Notes: a model not told the origin generated them from the letters alone. 7,687 nucleotides of DNA from SLFT01 sp964493075 (GCA_964493075.1 CAZBNU010000197.1:1-7687), one strand, 5' to 3'; positions 1 to 7,546 are shown, numbered from the stretch's first letter. Numbers and translations are program-made.

Positions 1-928
1 TCACCGAAAGATAGGGGGTGGCGATATCATTGCTCACAACAAACAGTACTTCCTCATGATAGGCGGCAGTCTGCGGCGCATACTGAACAGGCACTGCAAC
101 GATTTCCCCTGAACCAAGGGTTAACGGCAAATCGAAAGGCAGCGGCACAGAAAAGGGTTCGCCGGTTAGCGAAAAGCCAGCCTTGCCGATCGGTAGGGCT
201 TCTTCCAAAGGAGGCGGCGCTCCCACAGAAATCCGGTCAACATAATAAATGGTTTCAGGCGAATCATTGCCGCTGTAACCGCCAACCCCCACAACACCCG
301 CTTCAAGGGGCGACGGGTCATCAACCTCCCACAACAGATTTCCATTGGCGTAGACCTGGAGGGTACCGTTGTTAACGCCAAGAGTCACTACATTCATCCC
401 GTCCCCGCTATTGAGATATGGGGTATTCGTCCAGGGCTGCAGCCATGAATAAAATCCTTCATACAGTCTCATAAGATAACAGTCGCCGTGGCCATTAACG
501 CCGACAAGGTAGGCGCTTCCGCTGAAGGTCGCGAGATTGAAATCCTCCGAGGCGCACATGATGATAAAAGCTGTCCAGTCCGGGCTTCCTGTTCTGCGCA
601 TGCGTACTGTTACTGTAGCATCCTGCCATACTTCTCCTCCATACAGAGATTGCAGTGTTGCTTCGTACTGTTGCGCCCAAGCCCGGTATTCTCCGGCCTC
701 AACCGACCAGTGGTCCGGATTGGCCGTCACCCAGTCCTGCGCCAGCCCATCTTCAAAATCTTCCGTGTACCAGCCGTGCAAAAACATGTCTTCAATGACG
801 AGAGTATGCAAGGCATCGGTATTTTCCAGATACACAAAGGCCTCCCGCACTTCATCCACCGGTATGCTTCCAAAGGGCAGTAGCAGGTCGTCTTCCGGCA
901 CTACCGAGTCGGTAATCCGGATGGCGCC
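1..928 (-). repeat. C-terminal copy of the duplicated ASH + LamG-like module (residue about 1407 onward), cut by the window edge
   Basis: This copy shows the same landmarks in the same order: RITDS (Thr1412), PFG, HGWYTEDFEDG (Trp1459), NVVTL, GVGGYSGN, YYVDR (Asp1637), then FSLTG, TLGSGE (Glu1681) and QYAPQTAA. Landmark spacing is almost identical to the N-terminal copy: Thr to Trp is 47 residues in both, and Trp to Asp is 177 versus 178. Only the linker before the ASH second half differs, being about 33 residues shorter here. This supports an internal duplication rather than chance similarity. Confidence 0.8.
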
Positions 929-3900
929 CGGCCGCACCTTCACCTGCAACACCACCCGCCGTTCCTGGGAAAAACCGTTGTCCTGATTCGTGAAAACCAA
1001 TGCGGCCCGGTAGGTGCCCGGCAGCAACAGTTGCGCTTCGGCATTCAGGGTTGCCACAACTTCTTCCTGCGCCAACCCGGGAAGCACACCGCTGCCCGGC
1101 GCTACCTCCAGCCAGGAAGCGTCTGACGACACCTGCCAGTTTCTTTCTGTATCGGAGCGGTTTATTAGCGTATAGGGTAGGGATGCTGGCGCAAAATCCC
1201 CGCCCTCATATCCTGTAATCTCGGCATCGCTTCCCGGCCTTACCGCGAGATCGTCCACCAGGACACCGTGGAACGCCACATCGTCCAAATTCCATCCGGA
1301 GAAGGCATACACCCCGTCAAAAGTCTGATACCCCCAACGGATGTACACGGACGGCTGGTTGTCCGCAATCTCGCCAATGTCGTAGGAACATGCCCGCCAC
1401 TGGTTATCAATGATGTATTCGTTGTCCCCCGGATTATTCCACACCCGCGTCCAGGTTTCGCCATCTTGCGACGCATCAATAGTCACCGAAGCATAAGGCG
1501 GGAAATCAGTGTTCAGCCAGCGTTGGAAAGACAGGCTGGTACTGGCGTATCCCGTGCAGTCCACCGGACCGGCTGTAAGGTAGTAGGGGCCTGCAATGAT
1601 GCGTTCATAATCGCCCGAAAGATTCACCCCATACACATTTGCACCTGTGGCGCCCCTTTCCGGATCGGGATATCCGTTTTCCTCGCCGCCCAGCCCTACA
1701 GGCATGCCAAAGGCCCATTCGCCTTCAACGTTCCACCCCGGATCATTGTCCAGTGATTCTGCATAAAAACATACTGGAGCAGGCGCTTCCACGTCCAGAA
1801 TAACCGTGCGCTCTGCGAGAATGCCACTGGTTTCATCCTCAAAAACAAGGGTGGCTGCGTAAACGCCCCAGGAGAAAAATCGGGCGTTGTCGTTAAGAGT
1901 AAAGTCCAATGCTGCTTCCCCTTGTGCAGCCAGGATTCCTGACAGCGGCATTGATGTTTCCAGCCAGTGAGGTAGCCCGGAAACATTCCAGGATATTGCG
2001 GCGTCACCCAGATTTCGGAGGGTAAACACACAGGTATTCGGTGAAAAGGCATCGTGCTCTACCCCAGTGAAGCGCACCGGGTCTCCAGGCGATACTACAA
2101 ATTCACCGGTAGCAACGAGCAACGAAACAGGTACGGTGACCGTGCCGTCCGCGCTTCCCTGAATTGAAATCAGTGCCTGTTCAAAATGCCCGTCTGCCAT
2201 GCCCGTGCTGCTTGCGGTTATTGCAACTGTGGTGTCAGTGCCCACATTCAGCGTGCCCTGCGTCGGCGCCATTTCAAGCCAGGATACGCCCGCCAGTTCA
2301 AGGGCCGCCTGCGCACTGAGCCGTCCACCAGTGCGGGTAAGGCCATCCCACTGAGGCAGCGATTCCGCACTGTCCATCAGCCACTCCTTCAACAGGTGGC
2401 ACGGCGTTTGGGGCCGTAGGGACAACAACAGCGCCGCTGTGCCGGAAACATGAGGCGCCGCCATGGAAGTGCCGCTTTTCGCCCCATAGTTCGCGTTGGG
2501 TGTTGTGCTTATTATGGATACGCCGGGCGCGGCAAGGTCAACACTGTCCGCACCGTAATTACTGAACGAAGCAGGGTCGTCTTTCTGATCACTTGCGGCA
2601 ATGGCGATTACGCCGTCATTGGAATAAGCCGCCGGGTAAAAGGGCATTGCGTCATTGTTACTGCCGTTATTGCCCGCCGCCGCCACGAAAAGTTGGTTTG
2701 CTTCTTCGGCAACTGCAATCATGTCCCGCATTGCCTGGCTGTATTCATCACCGCCCCACGAATTACTGGTAATGTGCGCGCCCTTGTCAAGGGCATATTC
2801 GAGGGCGCTGACGGCGTCCGCCATATATCCGGAACCGGACGAGGACAAGAATTTCAATCCCATGAGGCGCACGTTCCAGTTGATGCCGGAAACGCCGATG
2901 CCGTTGTTGCCCACGGCGCCGATGGTTCCCGCGCAATGGGTGCCGTGGCCGTGGTCGTCCAGGGGATCGCCATTGGTAATTGTGCCATCGCCATTGGTCC
3001 AGCGGGCGCCATGACGGTCACCGAAGGTCGGCGCGGGATTAACCCACATATTCGCGGCAAGGTCAGGATGGCGATAATCAATACCGGTATCAATCACGGC
3101 GACAATGATGTCGCTGCTGCCTGTGGTGGTGTCCCAGGCCGCCACAGCATCAATATCGGCGCCTGCTATGCCACTGTTTTGCCCGGTATTTTCCAGCGCC
3201 CACAATTCCCCGAACCGGGGATCATCGGGGTAACGCGCAATGGAAACCCGGTAGTTCGGTTCCACATACGCCACAGCATCATTTTTCAGGTATTCCTCGG
3301 CAACAGAACGCAATTCTTTGTGCGCCTCCACCCGCACCACCTCGGCTGCAATTCTATGGTATTCATGCACAGGCACAGCGCCCATCTTCGCATGAAGGGC
3401 GCTTTTGAGCGATTTGTCCGCATTCGGTTTAAACCCCACAAGGAGCATGTCCGTCTCATGGGTCGTTGCCCAGTTGGGAGCAACAGAGGGCGTCCCCGTC
3501 CGCGTGGAATCTGTCGGGAGAGCCTTGGTTGCAGGCGCTTCCGCAGGGGCGGCGTACACGCTCCAGTTTACCGGCCAGGTACCGATATTGTCTAAATCAA
3601 GGGAGTGCGTCTGATCACTGTCCGGCGGCAGGATGTACGACAACGATGCCGGGGTCACAGATAGACGAGGTATGCCCTTCACCTGAAAGCAGTAGGGCTC
3701 ATCCCCGCCTGCAATAGGCGCTCGCACCACGTCTCCCTGCACATCTTCGCATTCCAGATAATAGCACACCGTCGCGCCTATAGGTTGCTGGGGAATATCA
3801 AAAAAATAGCCCTCGTCCCCTGTTGCTGCAAGGGTGTTTTGCCGGTAGACGCCTGCAATGCCGGTCTTCCAGAATATCTCGGCACGGGCCAATCCATGCA

Positions 3901-5146
3901 GACTGGTAATCAACGCCTGAACCGGATACGCTGTGTCCTCATCCGTCCTGTCAGTGAGCGGGATATGTTCAATATGGATGGGTTCATAGCCGACACCGGC
4001 GAGCGCCACTTCCACTTCAGGATCATTGGCGGCGTTGCTCGCAATAATCAACCGGTTGTAATGATCGCCAGCGGTTTCGGGAGCAAAAGCAATCTGCACC
4101 ACCTGGGCCTCGCCCGGAGCCAGGGTAATGGGCAGTTCAATGGGGTCAACAACAGAAAAAGCGCCCGAAGGCGGTATCGACAGATTAAACACACCGTCCG
4201 TAACGGTTTCTTTTTCGACTGTGAACACCGGCGATAACCTTTTGTCGGTGTTTTCGGGGTGTATTGGCATAGCACTGGATTGAGAATACGCGGAGGTTGT
4301 TTCTCCTGAATCGTTTCGTGGCGGGCCCGCCATGACGTAATCAAAATAGTGCACGGACTCCGCACCCTCATTGCCGCCATAGCCGCCAACACCAATAAAA
4401 CCGGGGGCCGTTATGGAGGCATCCGCACCCGTCCATACCAGTACGCCATTGACATAGGCCCGCAGCTGCGTCCCCTCTGCGCTCAATGTTACCACATTCG
4501 GTGTGCCGTCGCTGTTGAGGTGGGGACTATAGGTCCAGTTTTGCAGTACCAAAAAGACATCGCCCACCACCTTCGCCACCCAGAAGGCATTACTGCCCAC
4601 ACCAAGTGCGTAACCATTCCCTGTTTCTACACCCACGTCAAAATCGGCGGATGCGCGCAAAAACAACACGGTGGTGAAGGTCTGAACGCCTGTGCGCCAG
4701 GTTTCTGTGGTAACCGACACATCCCCCCAGGTTTCACCGGTGTACCGGGTATGCATCCAGGTATCAGGTTGATCGGCGCGCCCGCAATAAGCGCCTTCCA
4801 CCACAGACCAGAGGGCGGGCACATCAGCCACCCACCCGGGGGCGTCGCCGTTCTCAAAGTTTTCATAGTACCAGCCACCCATGAAAATCTGGTCCACCAC
4901 CAGGTCATAACGGTCATGGGTGTTTTCAATCTGTACCCACTCCGTGCGCTGCTGGTGCAGTTGGAGCACGCCAAAGGGAATTGAACCGTCTTCAGCGGAC
5001 GCTATAGAATCGGTGACCTTAATCTCGCCCGTATAGGCCAAAGGGATTTGCCCGTGCATAAGACAAGGCAAAAAAAACATCGCCAAAAGGAAAACACCGC
5101 CCCTGAAGAAATGTTCCGGCTGTGATATCCCTGTTATTGCTGCCAT
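1..5146 (-). CDS. Giant secreted subtilisin-family (S8) serine protease with ASH, LamG and BACON-like modules; 3' end beyond window
   Basis: The frame is open for 1715 complete codons from ATG 5146-5144 to the left edge, with no stop; the C-terminus is missing. AAGGAG (5159-5154) lies 7 bases before the start. Residues 1-37 look like a signal peptide: Arg15, then a hydrophobic run at 18-30; the cleavage site is unclear. Domains, by rough residue: 40-90 and 320-388, two halves of an ASH/choice-of-anchor-type sandwich with a LamG-like domain (90-272) between them; 388-489, Ig/Fn3-like; 490-530, BACON-like; 565-640, I9/fervidolysin-like propeptide; 645-935, S8 catalytic domain with Asp686 (VIDTG), His734 (HGTH), Asn826 (AAGNNG) and Ser894 (GTSMAAPH); 955-1010 and 1014-1115, BACON-like; 1125-1295, jelly-roll; 1300-1400, BACON-like; 1407 onward, a second ASH + LamG module. 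All four catalytic residues are present, so it is probably an active extracellular endopeptidase. Its substrate and surface anchor are unknown. It is transcribed divergently from pcs. Family assignment is firm; the accessory-domain names rest on pattern recognition. Confidence 0.95.
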   Translation of the reverse strand, partial: MAAITGISQPEHFFRGGVFLLAMFFLPCLMHGQIPLAYTGEIKVTDSIASAEDGSIPFGVLQLHQQRTEWVQIENTHDRYDLVVDQIFMGGWYYENFENGDAPGWVADVPALWSVVEGAYCGRADQPDTWMHTRYTGETWGDVSVTTETWRTGVQTFTTVLFLRASADFDVGVETGNGYALGVGSNAFWVAKVVGDVFLVLQNWTYSPHLNSDGTPNVVTLSAEGTQLRAYVNGVLVWTGADASITAPGFIGVGGYGGNEGAESVHYFDYVMAGPPRNDSGETTSAYSQSSAMPIHPENTDKRLSPVFTVEKETVTDGVFNLSIPPSGAFSVVDPIELPITLAPGEAQVVQIAFAPETAGDHYNRLIIASNAANDPEVEVALAGVGYEPIHIEHIPLTDRTDEDTAYPVQALITSLHGLARAEIFWKTGIAGVYRQNTLAATGDEGYFFDIPQQPIGATVCYYLECEDVQGDVVRAPIAGGDEPYCFQVKGIPRLSVTPASLSYILPPDSDQTHSLDLDNIGTWPVNWSVYAAPAEAPATKALPTDSTRTGTPSVAPNWATTHETDMLLVGFKPNADKSLKSALHAKMGAVPVHEYHRIAAEVVRVEAHKELRSVAEEYLKNDAVAYVEPNYRVSIARYPDDPRFGELWALENTGQNSGIAGADIDAVAAWDTTTGSSDIIVAVIDTGIDYRHPDLAANMWVNPAPTFGDRHGARWTNGDGTITNGDPLDDHGHGTHCAGTIGAVGNNGIGVSGINWNVRLMGLKFLSSSGSGYMADAVSALEYALDKGAHITSNSWGGDEYSQAMRDMIAVAEEANQLFVAAAGNNGSNNDAMPFYPAAYSNDGVIAIAASDQKDDPASFSNYGADSVDLAAPGVSIISTTPNANYGAKSGTSMAAPHVSGTAALLLSLRPQTPCHLLKEWLMDSAESLPQWDGLTRTGGRLSAQAALELAGVSWLEMAPTQGTLNVGTDTTVAITASSTGMADGHFEQALISIQGSADGTVTVPVSLLVATGEFVVSPGDPVRFTGVEHDAFSPNTCVFTLRNLGDAAISWNVSGLPHWLETSMPLSGILAAQGEAALDFTLNDNARFFSWGVYAATLVFEDETSGILAERTVILDVEAPAPVCFYAESLDNDPGWNVEGEWAFGMPVGLGGEENGYPDPERGATGANVYGVNLSGDYERIIAGPYYLTAGPVDCTGYASTSLSFQRWLNTDFPPYASVTIDASQDGETWTRVWNNPGDNEYIIDNQWRACSYDIGEIADNQPSVYIRWGYQTFDGVYAFSGWNLDDVAFHGVLVDDLAVRPGSDAEITGYEGGDFAPASLPYTLINRSDTERNWQVSSDASWLEVAPGSGVLPGLAQEEVVATLNAEAQLLLPGTYRAALVFTNQDNGFSQERRVVLQVKVRPGAIRITDSVVPEDDLLLPFGSIPVDEVREAFVYLENTDALHTLVIEDMFLHGWYTEDFEDGLAQDWVTANPDHWSVEAGEYRAWAQQYEATLQSLYGGEVWQDATVTVRMRRTGSPDWTAFIIMCASEDFNLATFSGSAYLVGVNGHGDCYLMRLYEGFYSWLQPWTNTPYLNSGDGMNVVTLGVNNGTLQVYANGNLLWEVDDPSPLEAGVVGVGGYSGNDSPETIYYVDRISVGAPPPLEEALPIGKAGFSLTGEPFSVPLPFDLPLTLGSGEIVAVPVQYAPQTAAYHEEVLFVVSNDIATPYLSV
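2342..3457 (-). other. Propeptide plus S8 catalytic domain within the giant protease (residues about 564-935)
   Basis: Residues 565-640 look like an intramolecular-chaperone propeptide: the MLLVGFKP strand, a helical stretch, and the closing VAYVEPNY (626-633 or so), which in this family sits just before the autoprocessing site. The DPRFGELW segment ending at Trp649 then opens the mature catalytic domain. The catalytic order Asp686-His734-Asn826-Ser894 gives His-Asn and His-Ser spacings of 92 and 160 residues, close to subtilisin (91 and 157). Asp-His is 48 rather than 32, so the loop between them is longer. Known for the family: the propeptide folds the enzyme and is cut off in cis. Inferred: such a cut here would also release or re-associate about 640 N-terminal residues. 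Confidence 0.9.
3983..5029 (-). repeat. N-terminal copy of the duplicated ASH + LamG-like module (residues about 40-388)
   Basis: This copy begins with the strand KVTDS (Thr45), continues through PFG and a GGWYYENFENG turn (Trp92), has a LamG-like core with NVVTL and GVGGYGGN, and ends the LamG part at YFDYV (Asp269). After a roughly 50-residue Ser/Thr/Pro-rich linker it resumes with GAFSV, LAPGE (Glu346) and AFAPETAG, closing at AGVGY (Tyr387). The last pieces are typical second-half strands of ASH/HYDIN-type domains. The matching copy is at the C-terminal side of the same protein. Confidence 0.8.
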
Positions 5147-5238
5147 GAATATGCTCCTTGCAAAAATGTCAACGCTGTCGCGCCACTTTAGGTGTTAGGC
5201 GCAAAAAAACAATGTGTAAACAATCCATTACCTTAGTC

Positions 5239-5244
5239 ATTATA
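5239..5244 (-). promoter_or_regulatory. Candidate -10 box for the giant protease
   Basis: The minus strand reads a perfect TATAAT about 90 bases upstream of the protease start. I find no good -35 hexamer at 16-18 bases upstream, so this is a candidate only. It would give a leader of roughly 85 bases. Confidence 0.35.
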
Positions 5245-5293
5245 CACGATAGCCGTGGAAGGCCGTGTTGTCTGGACCAGGCTCCCCTTAAAC

Positions 5294-5327
5294 AACCACC
5301 ACATCAAATGGATGCATTATGGTGGTT
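5294..5327. repeat. 8-bp inverted repeat upstream of pcs, possible operator
   Basis: AACCACCA (5294-5301) is perfectly complemented by TGGTGGTT (5320-5327), with 18 bases between the arms. The right arm ends 2 bases before the extended -10 motif proposed for pcs, where a repressor or activator dimer could act. The arms are too far apart and too weak for a good terminator, and no T-run follows. The repeat is seen; its function is inferred. Confidence 0.35.
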
Positions 5328-5329
5328 CA

Positions 5330-5338
5330 TGCTAGAAT
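5330..5338 (+). promoter_or_regulatory. Candidate extended -10 promoter for pcs-nadK
   Basis: TGCTAGAAT matches the extended -10 form TGnTAnAAT. It would start transcription near 5345, about 35 bases before the chosen GTG start of pcs. No good -35 box is visible, which is tolerated by extended -10 promoters. Confidence 0.35.
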
Positions 5339-5379
5339 CAATCCGGTTTCAACCCTGCAAAATGCAGAAAGGATATGTT

Positions 5380-6123
5380 GTGGATAGAGGGTCTCATCCC
5401 GATAATGCTCTCGTGGCCATTGTTAGCGCGTGGCTGGTGCATTTACTCACCGCCTCCGGCGCTATTTTTGGGCTGCTTGCCATGCGCGCCACCGCTGACG
5501 GGCAATACATCATGGCATTATTGTGGATGGCGGTAACTACTGCGATAGATGGTGTGGATGGCACGCTGGCGCGCAAGTTTCAGGTGAAACGGTACCTGCC
5601 CCATTTCGACGGTGCGTTACTGGACAACATCGTGGATTATTTTACCTATGTGCTGGTGCCTGCCTACTTCCTGCTCCATGTGGACATACTGCCGAAGACC
5701 TGGCAGCTTCCCGTGGCATTTCTCATTCTGCTGGCGTCGGCATACCAGTTCTGCCGGGTAGACGCGAAAACGCCTGACCATACTTTCACAGGCTTTCCTT
5801 CCTATTGGAATGTGGCGGTGTTTTATCTGTTCCTGCTGAATTGGCCGTGGCAGGTCAATGCCGCGTTGTTGATACTCTGTGCCGCTGGCGTATTTATTCC
5901 TGTGCGTTATCTGTACCCAAGCAGAACACCCATCCTTAAGCCCATCAACATCACGCTGGGACTGGTGTGGTCTTCCATGCTGCTGGTTGCGCTGAAGAGG
6001 TTTCCTGAAGGACATGAGCCTGTGGTGTTGATGTCCTTTTTCTATATATTCTATTATCTGCTTTTCAGTATATGGTTAACCCTGTGGCGAAAGCGACATC
6101 CTGAAACAGTTGAAACTTCATAG
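5380..6123 (+). CDS. pcs: Phosphatidylcholine synthase (CDP-diacylglycerol-choline O-phosphatidyltransferase)
   Basis: This 247-residue inner-membrane enzyme joins choline directly to CDP-diacylglycerol to give phosphatidylcholine and CMP (EC 2.7.8.24). The exact Pcs form of the CDP-alcohol phosphotransferase motif, DGx2ARx12Gx3Dx3D, is present: Asp60, Gly61, Ala64, Arg65, Gly78, Asp82 and Asp86. Other typical segments are WLVHLLTASG near the N-terminus, LPHFDGALLDN, GFPSYWN (138-144) and RYLYPSRT (176-183). About seven to eight hydrophobic segments span the chain. The start is GTG 5380, preceded by AGAAAGGA (5365-5372) at 7 bases. It gives the usual family length of about 240 residues and begins just before the conserved region. 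The in-frame ATG at 5362 and codons further upstream (to 5158) have no ribosome site and would add unconserved sequence. NAD kinase follows 28 bases after the stop, probably in the same transcript. Confidence 0.93.
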   Translation: MDRGSHPDNALVAIVSAWLVHLLTASGAIFGLLAMRATADGQYIMALLWMAVTTAIDGVDGTLARKFQVKRYLPHFDGALLDNIVDYFTYVLVPAYFLLHVDILPKTWQLPVAFLILLASAYQFCRVDAKTPDHTFTGFPSYWNVAVFYLFLLNWPWQVNAALLILCAAGVFIPVRYLYPSRTPILKPINITLGLVWSSMLLVALKRFPEGHEPVVLMSFFYIFYYLLFSIWLTLWRKRHPETVETS

Positions 6124-6151
6124 TCCCCGAAAGAAGAAATCGAGTCTGAAC

Positions 6152-6922
6152 ATGTCCCCCAAAAAGAAGTCTCCCACTCAATCCTGGCGTGTAGCGTTGT
6201 TCGGCGAAGAGTCAGAAAAACTGAAGCCGCTTTTGCTGCAGCACGAGAATCTGGAACTGGTAGCGACCAAGCCGGACATGGTGATCTGTTACGGGGGTGA
6301 CGGTACCCTGCTGGCTGCGGAGATGCAATGGCCCGGCGTGCCAAAAGCGCCCATTCTTAACAGTCGCCGCGGTCATCGCTGCATTCCTCACGCGCCGGAA
6401 GAAGTGATTCGCGCACTAGTGGACAATACGCTGGTGCAAAACACCTATATGAAACTGTCGTGCGCGGTGTTTACGGGCAGGCAACAAAAAACAACCGACT
6501 TCCAGTTGACCTGCCTGAATGAGATTAACGTACACATGGGGCGCATCAACAGTGCGGTTCGGTTCAAGTTGTGGATCAATGATGAACCCTTTGACAATGG
6601 CGTTGAGATTGTCAGCGATGGCTTTGTGGTATGCACGGCCTTCGGCAGCACCGCCTATTTTAAGGCCATTACCAAGGGCATTTTCACGCGGGGTATGGGT
6701 ATCGCCTTCAAAGCGACCACCTATCCGGTCAACCATCTTGTGCTGCCACAGGATGCAGAAGCACTGCTTCAGATTACACGGGGACCCGCCACGCTGGCGT
6801 TTGATAACTCCACCGAATACGTGGCCTTGGAACGGAATGATAAACTCGTCATAAAAAAACACAGACAAAGCGCCATCATCATGACCTGTGAACCCGTTAC
6901 TAAACTGGATGAACCGTTTTAG
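6152..6922 (+). CDS. nadK: NAD kinase, divergent short form
   Basis: This 256-residue cytoplasmic protein is predicted to phosphorylate NAD to NADP with ATP or polyphosphate. It carries the family landmarks in order: GGDGT (48-52, with the catalytic-type Asp50), LNE (122-124), SDG (155-157) and GSTAY (165-169), then a C-terminal beta region. Several usually conserved positions differ. The NxGxxGF segment after GGDGT is replaced by NSRRGHRC (70-77), and PTGSTAY reads AFGSTAY. The lysine-rich start (PKKK) is unconserved. ATG 6152 is preferred, although only a weak CGAG lies 7 bases upstream; a TTG at 6110 in the same frame would overlap pcs. Translation may be coupled to pcs, whose stop is 28 bases away. 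A related diacylglycerol/sphingosine-kinase fold is the main alternative, but GSTAY with NE favours NAD kinase. Confidence 0.82.
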   Translation: MSPKKKSPTQSWRVALFGEESEKLKPLLLQHENLELVATKPDMVICYGGDGTLLAAEMQWPGVPKAPILNSRRGHRCIPHAPEEVIRALVDNTLVQNTYMKLSCAVFTGRQQKTTDFQLTCLNEINVHMGRINSAVRFKLWINDEPFDNGVEIVSDGFVVCTAFGSTAYFKAITKGIFTRGMGIAFKATTYPVNHLVLPQDAEALLQITRGPATLAFDNSTEYVALERNDKLVIKKHRQSAIIMTCEPVTKLDEPF

Positions 6923-6943
6923 TAATTGATAATTGATAATTGA
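6923..6943. repeat. Perfect 7-bp tandem repeat, three copies of TAATTGA
   Basis: TAATTGA occurs three times in a row starting the base after the nadK stop, followed by a degenerate continuation (CAATGA). The repeat makes an A+T-rich block in a much more G+C-rich neighbourhood. Short heptamer tandem arrays are known in intergenic regions of several bacterial groups. Any function here is unknown. The rest of the 115-base spacer (to 7037) shows no gene or clear terminator; TAATAT at 7001-7006 is a weak possible -10 for the next gene. Confidence 0.9.
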
Positions 6944-7037
6944 CAATGAGATAGTCCGATGATGGTATTGATTACTGCTGAAGCGTTACAAATCGTTATC
7001 TAATATGATGGGTTGTTAATACGGGAGATAGTGCGTT

Positions 7038-7520
7038 ATGACAGAAACATACCTACGCCCGACCTGGGACGAGTATTTCATGGAAGTGGCCAATGCCATT
7101 GCCAAGCGGGCGACCTGTAATCGTGGACGAAGCGGCTGTGTTATTGCACGGGACTGTACCCTGCTGGTAACGGGGTATGTAGGTTCTCCCAAAGGCTTTC
7201 CCCATTGTGATGACGCGGGACATCAAATGAAGAAGATGCTGCATGAAGACGGCAGCACGACTGAGCATTGCGTGCGCACGGTGCATGCGGAACAGAATGC
7301 CATTTGCCAAGCGGCGCGTTTGGGCGTCAGCATTGATGGCGCTACCCTTTATTGCCGGATGACTCCGTGTCGGGTTTGCGCCATGCTGATCATCAACTGC
7401 GGCATCCGGCGCGTGGTATGTGAACGGCGCTACCATGCGGGCGCGGAATCGGAAGAGATGTTCAGGCAGGCGGGAATTCAACTTGATTATGTGCATGATG
7501 AAGTGCAGCCCTACGAGTGA
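7038..7520 (+). CDS. Deoxycytidylate (dCMP) deaminase
   Basis: This 160-residue cytoplasmic zinc enzyme of the cytidine deaminase superfamily is predicted to convert dCMP to dUMP for thymidylate synthesis. The zinc and catalytic motif is complete: His83 and Glu85 in HAEQNAI, and Cys111 and Cys114 in TPCRVC. Flanking family segments are seen: the N-terminal WDEYFMEVA helix, SGCVI (32-36), the nucleotide loop GYVGSPKG (46-53), the EHCVRTVHAE run, and the C-terminal INCGIRRVVC. The loop usually reads GYNG; here Asn is replaced by Val48. Relatives with a GYVG loop may exist, but I cannot confirm that here. GGGAG (7023-7027) lies 10 bases before the ATG. The gene stands alone between two intergenic spacers. 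A tRNA or riboflavin-type deaminase is less likely because of the overall dCMP deaminase layout and length. Confidence 0.9.
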   Translation: MTETYLRPTWDEYFMEVANAIAKRATCNRGRSGCVIARDCTLLVTGYVGSPKGFPHCDDAGHQMKKMLHEDGSTTEHCVRTVHAEQNAICQAARLGVSIDGATLYCRMTPCRVCAMLIINCGIRRVVCERRYHAGAESEEMFRQAGIQLDYVHDEVQPYE

Positions 7521-7546
7521 GAAATACTGGAATTGGTGAATGGTGA

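Noticed and set aside
1268..1756. Plus-strand open frame of 162 codons
   Set aside because: It is antisense to the jelly-roll part of the protease, with no motif or ribosome site of note.
2450..3595. Plus-strand open frame of 381 codons
   Set aside because: It lies wholly antisense to the protease catalytic region, has no recognisable motif, and its minus-strand partner has an intact catalytic tetrad. It is a by-product of G+C-rich codons.
4349..4984. Plus-strand open frame of 211 codons
   Set aside because: It is antisense to the N-terminal LamG-like module; low-complexity His/Gly/Pro composition and no plausible homology.
5167..5172. TTGACA on the minus strand close to the protease start, read as a -35 box
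   Set aside because: A matching -10 would fall on the ribosome site and start codon, so a normal leader could not be made.
5158..5379. Long N-terminal extension of pcs (TTG 5158 or ATG 5212, 5308, 5329, 5362)
   Set aside because: There is no ribosome site before these codons, the extension is not Pcs-like, and GTG 5380 has a good site and gives the family length.
6416..6946. Minus-strand open frame of 176 codons
   Set aside because: It is the antisense shadow of NAD kinase, which carries GGDGT and GSTAY in the plus frame.
7053..7496. Minus-strand open frame of 147 codons
   Set aside because: It is antisense to dCMP deaminase, whose zinc motif is complete.
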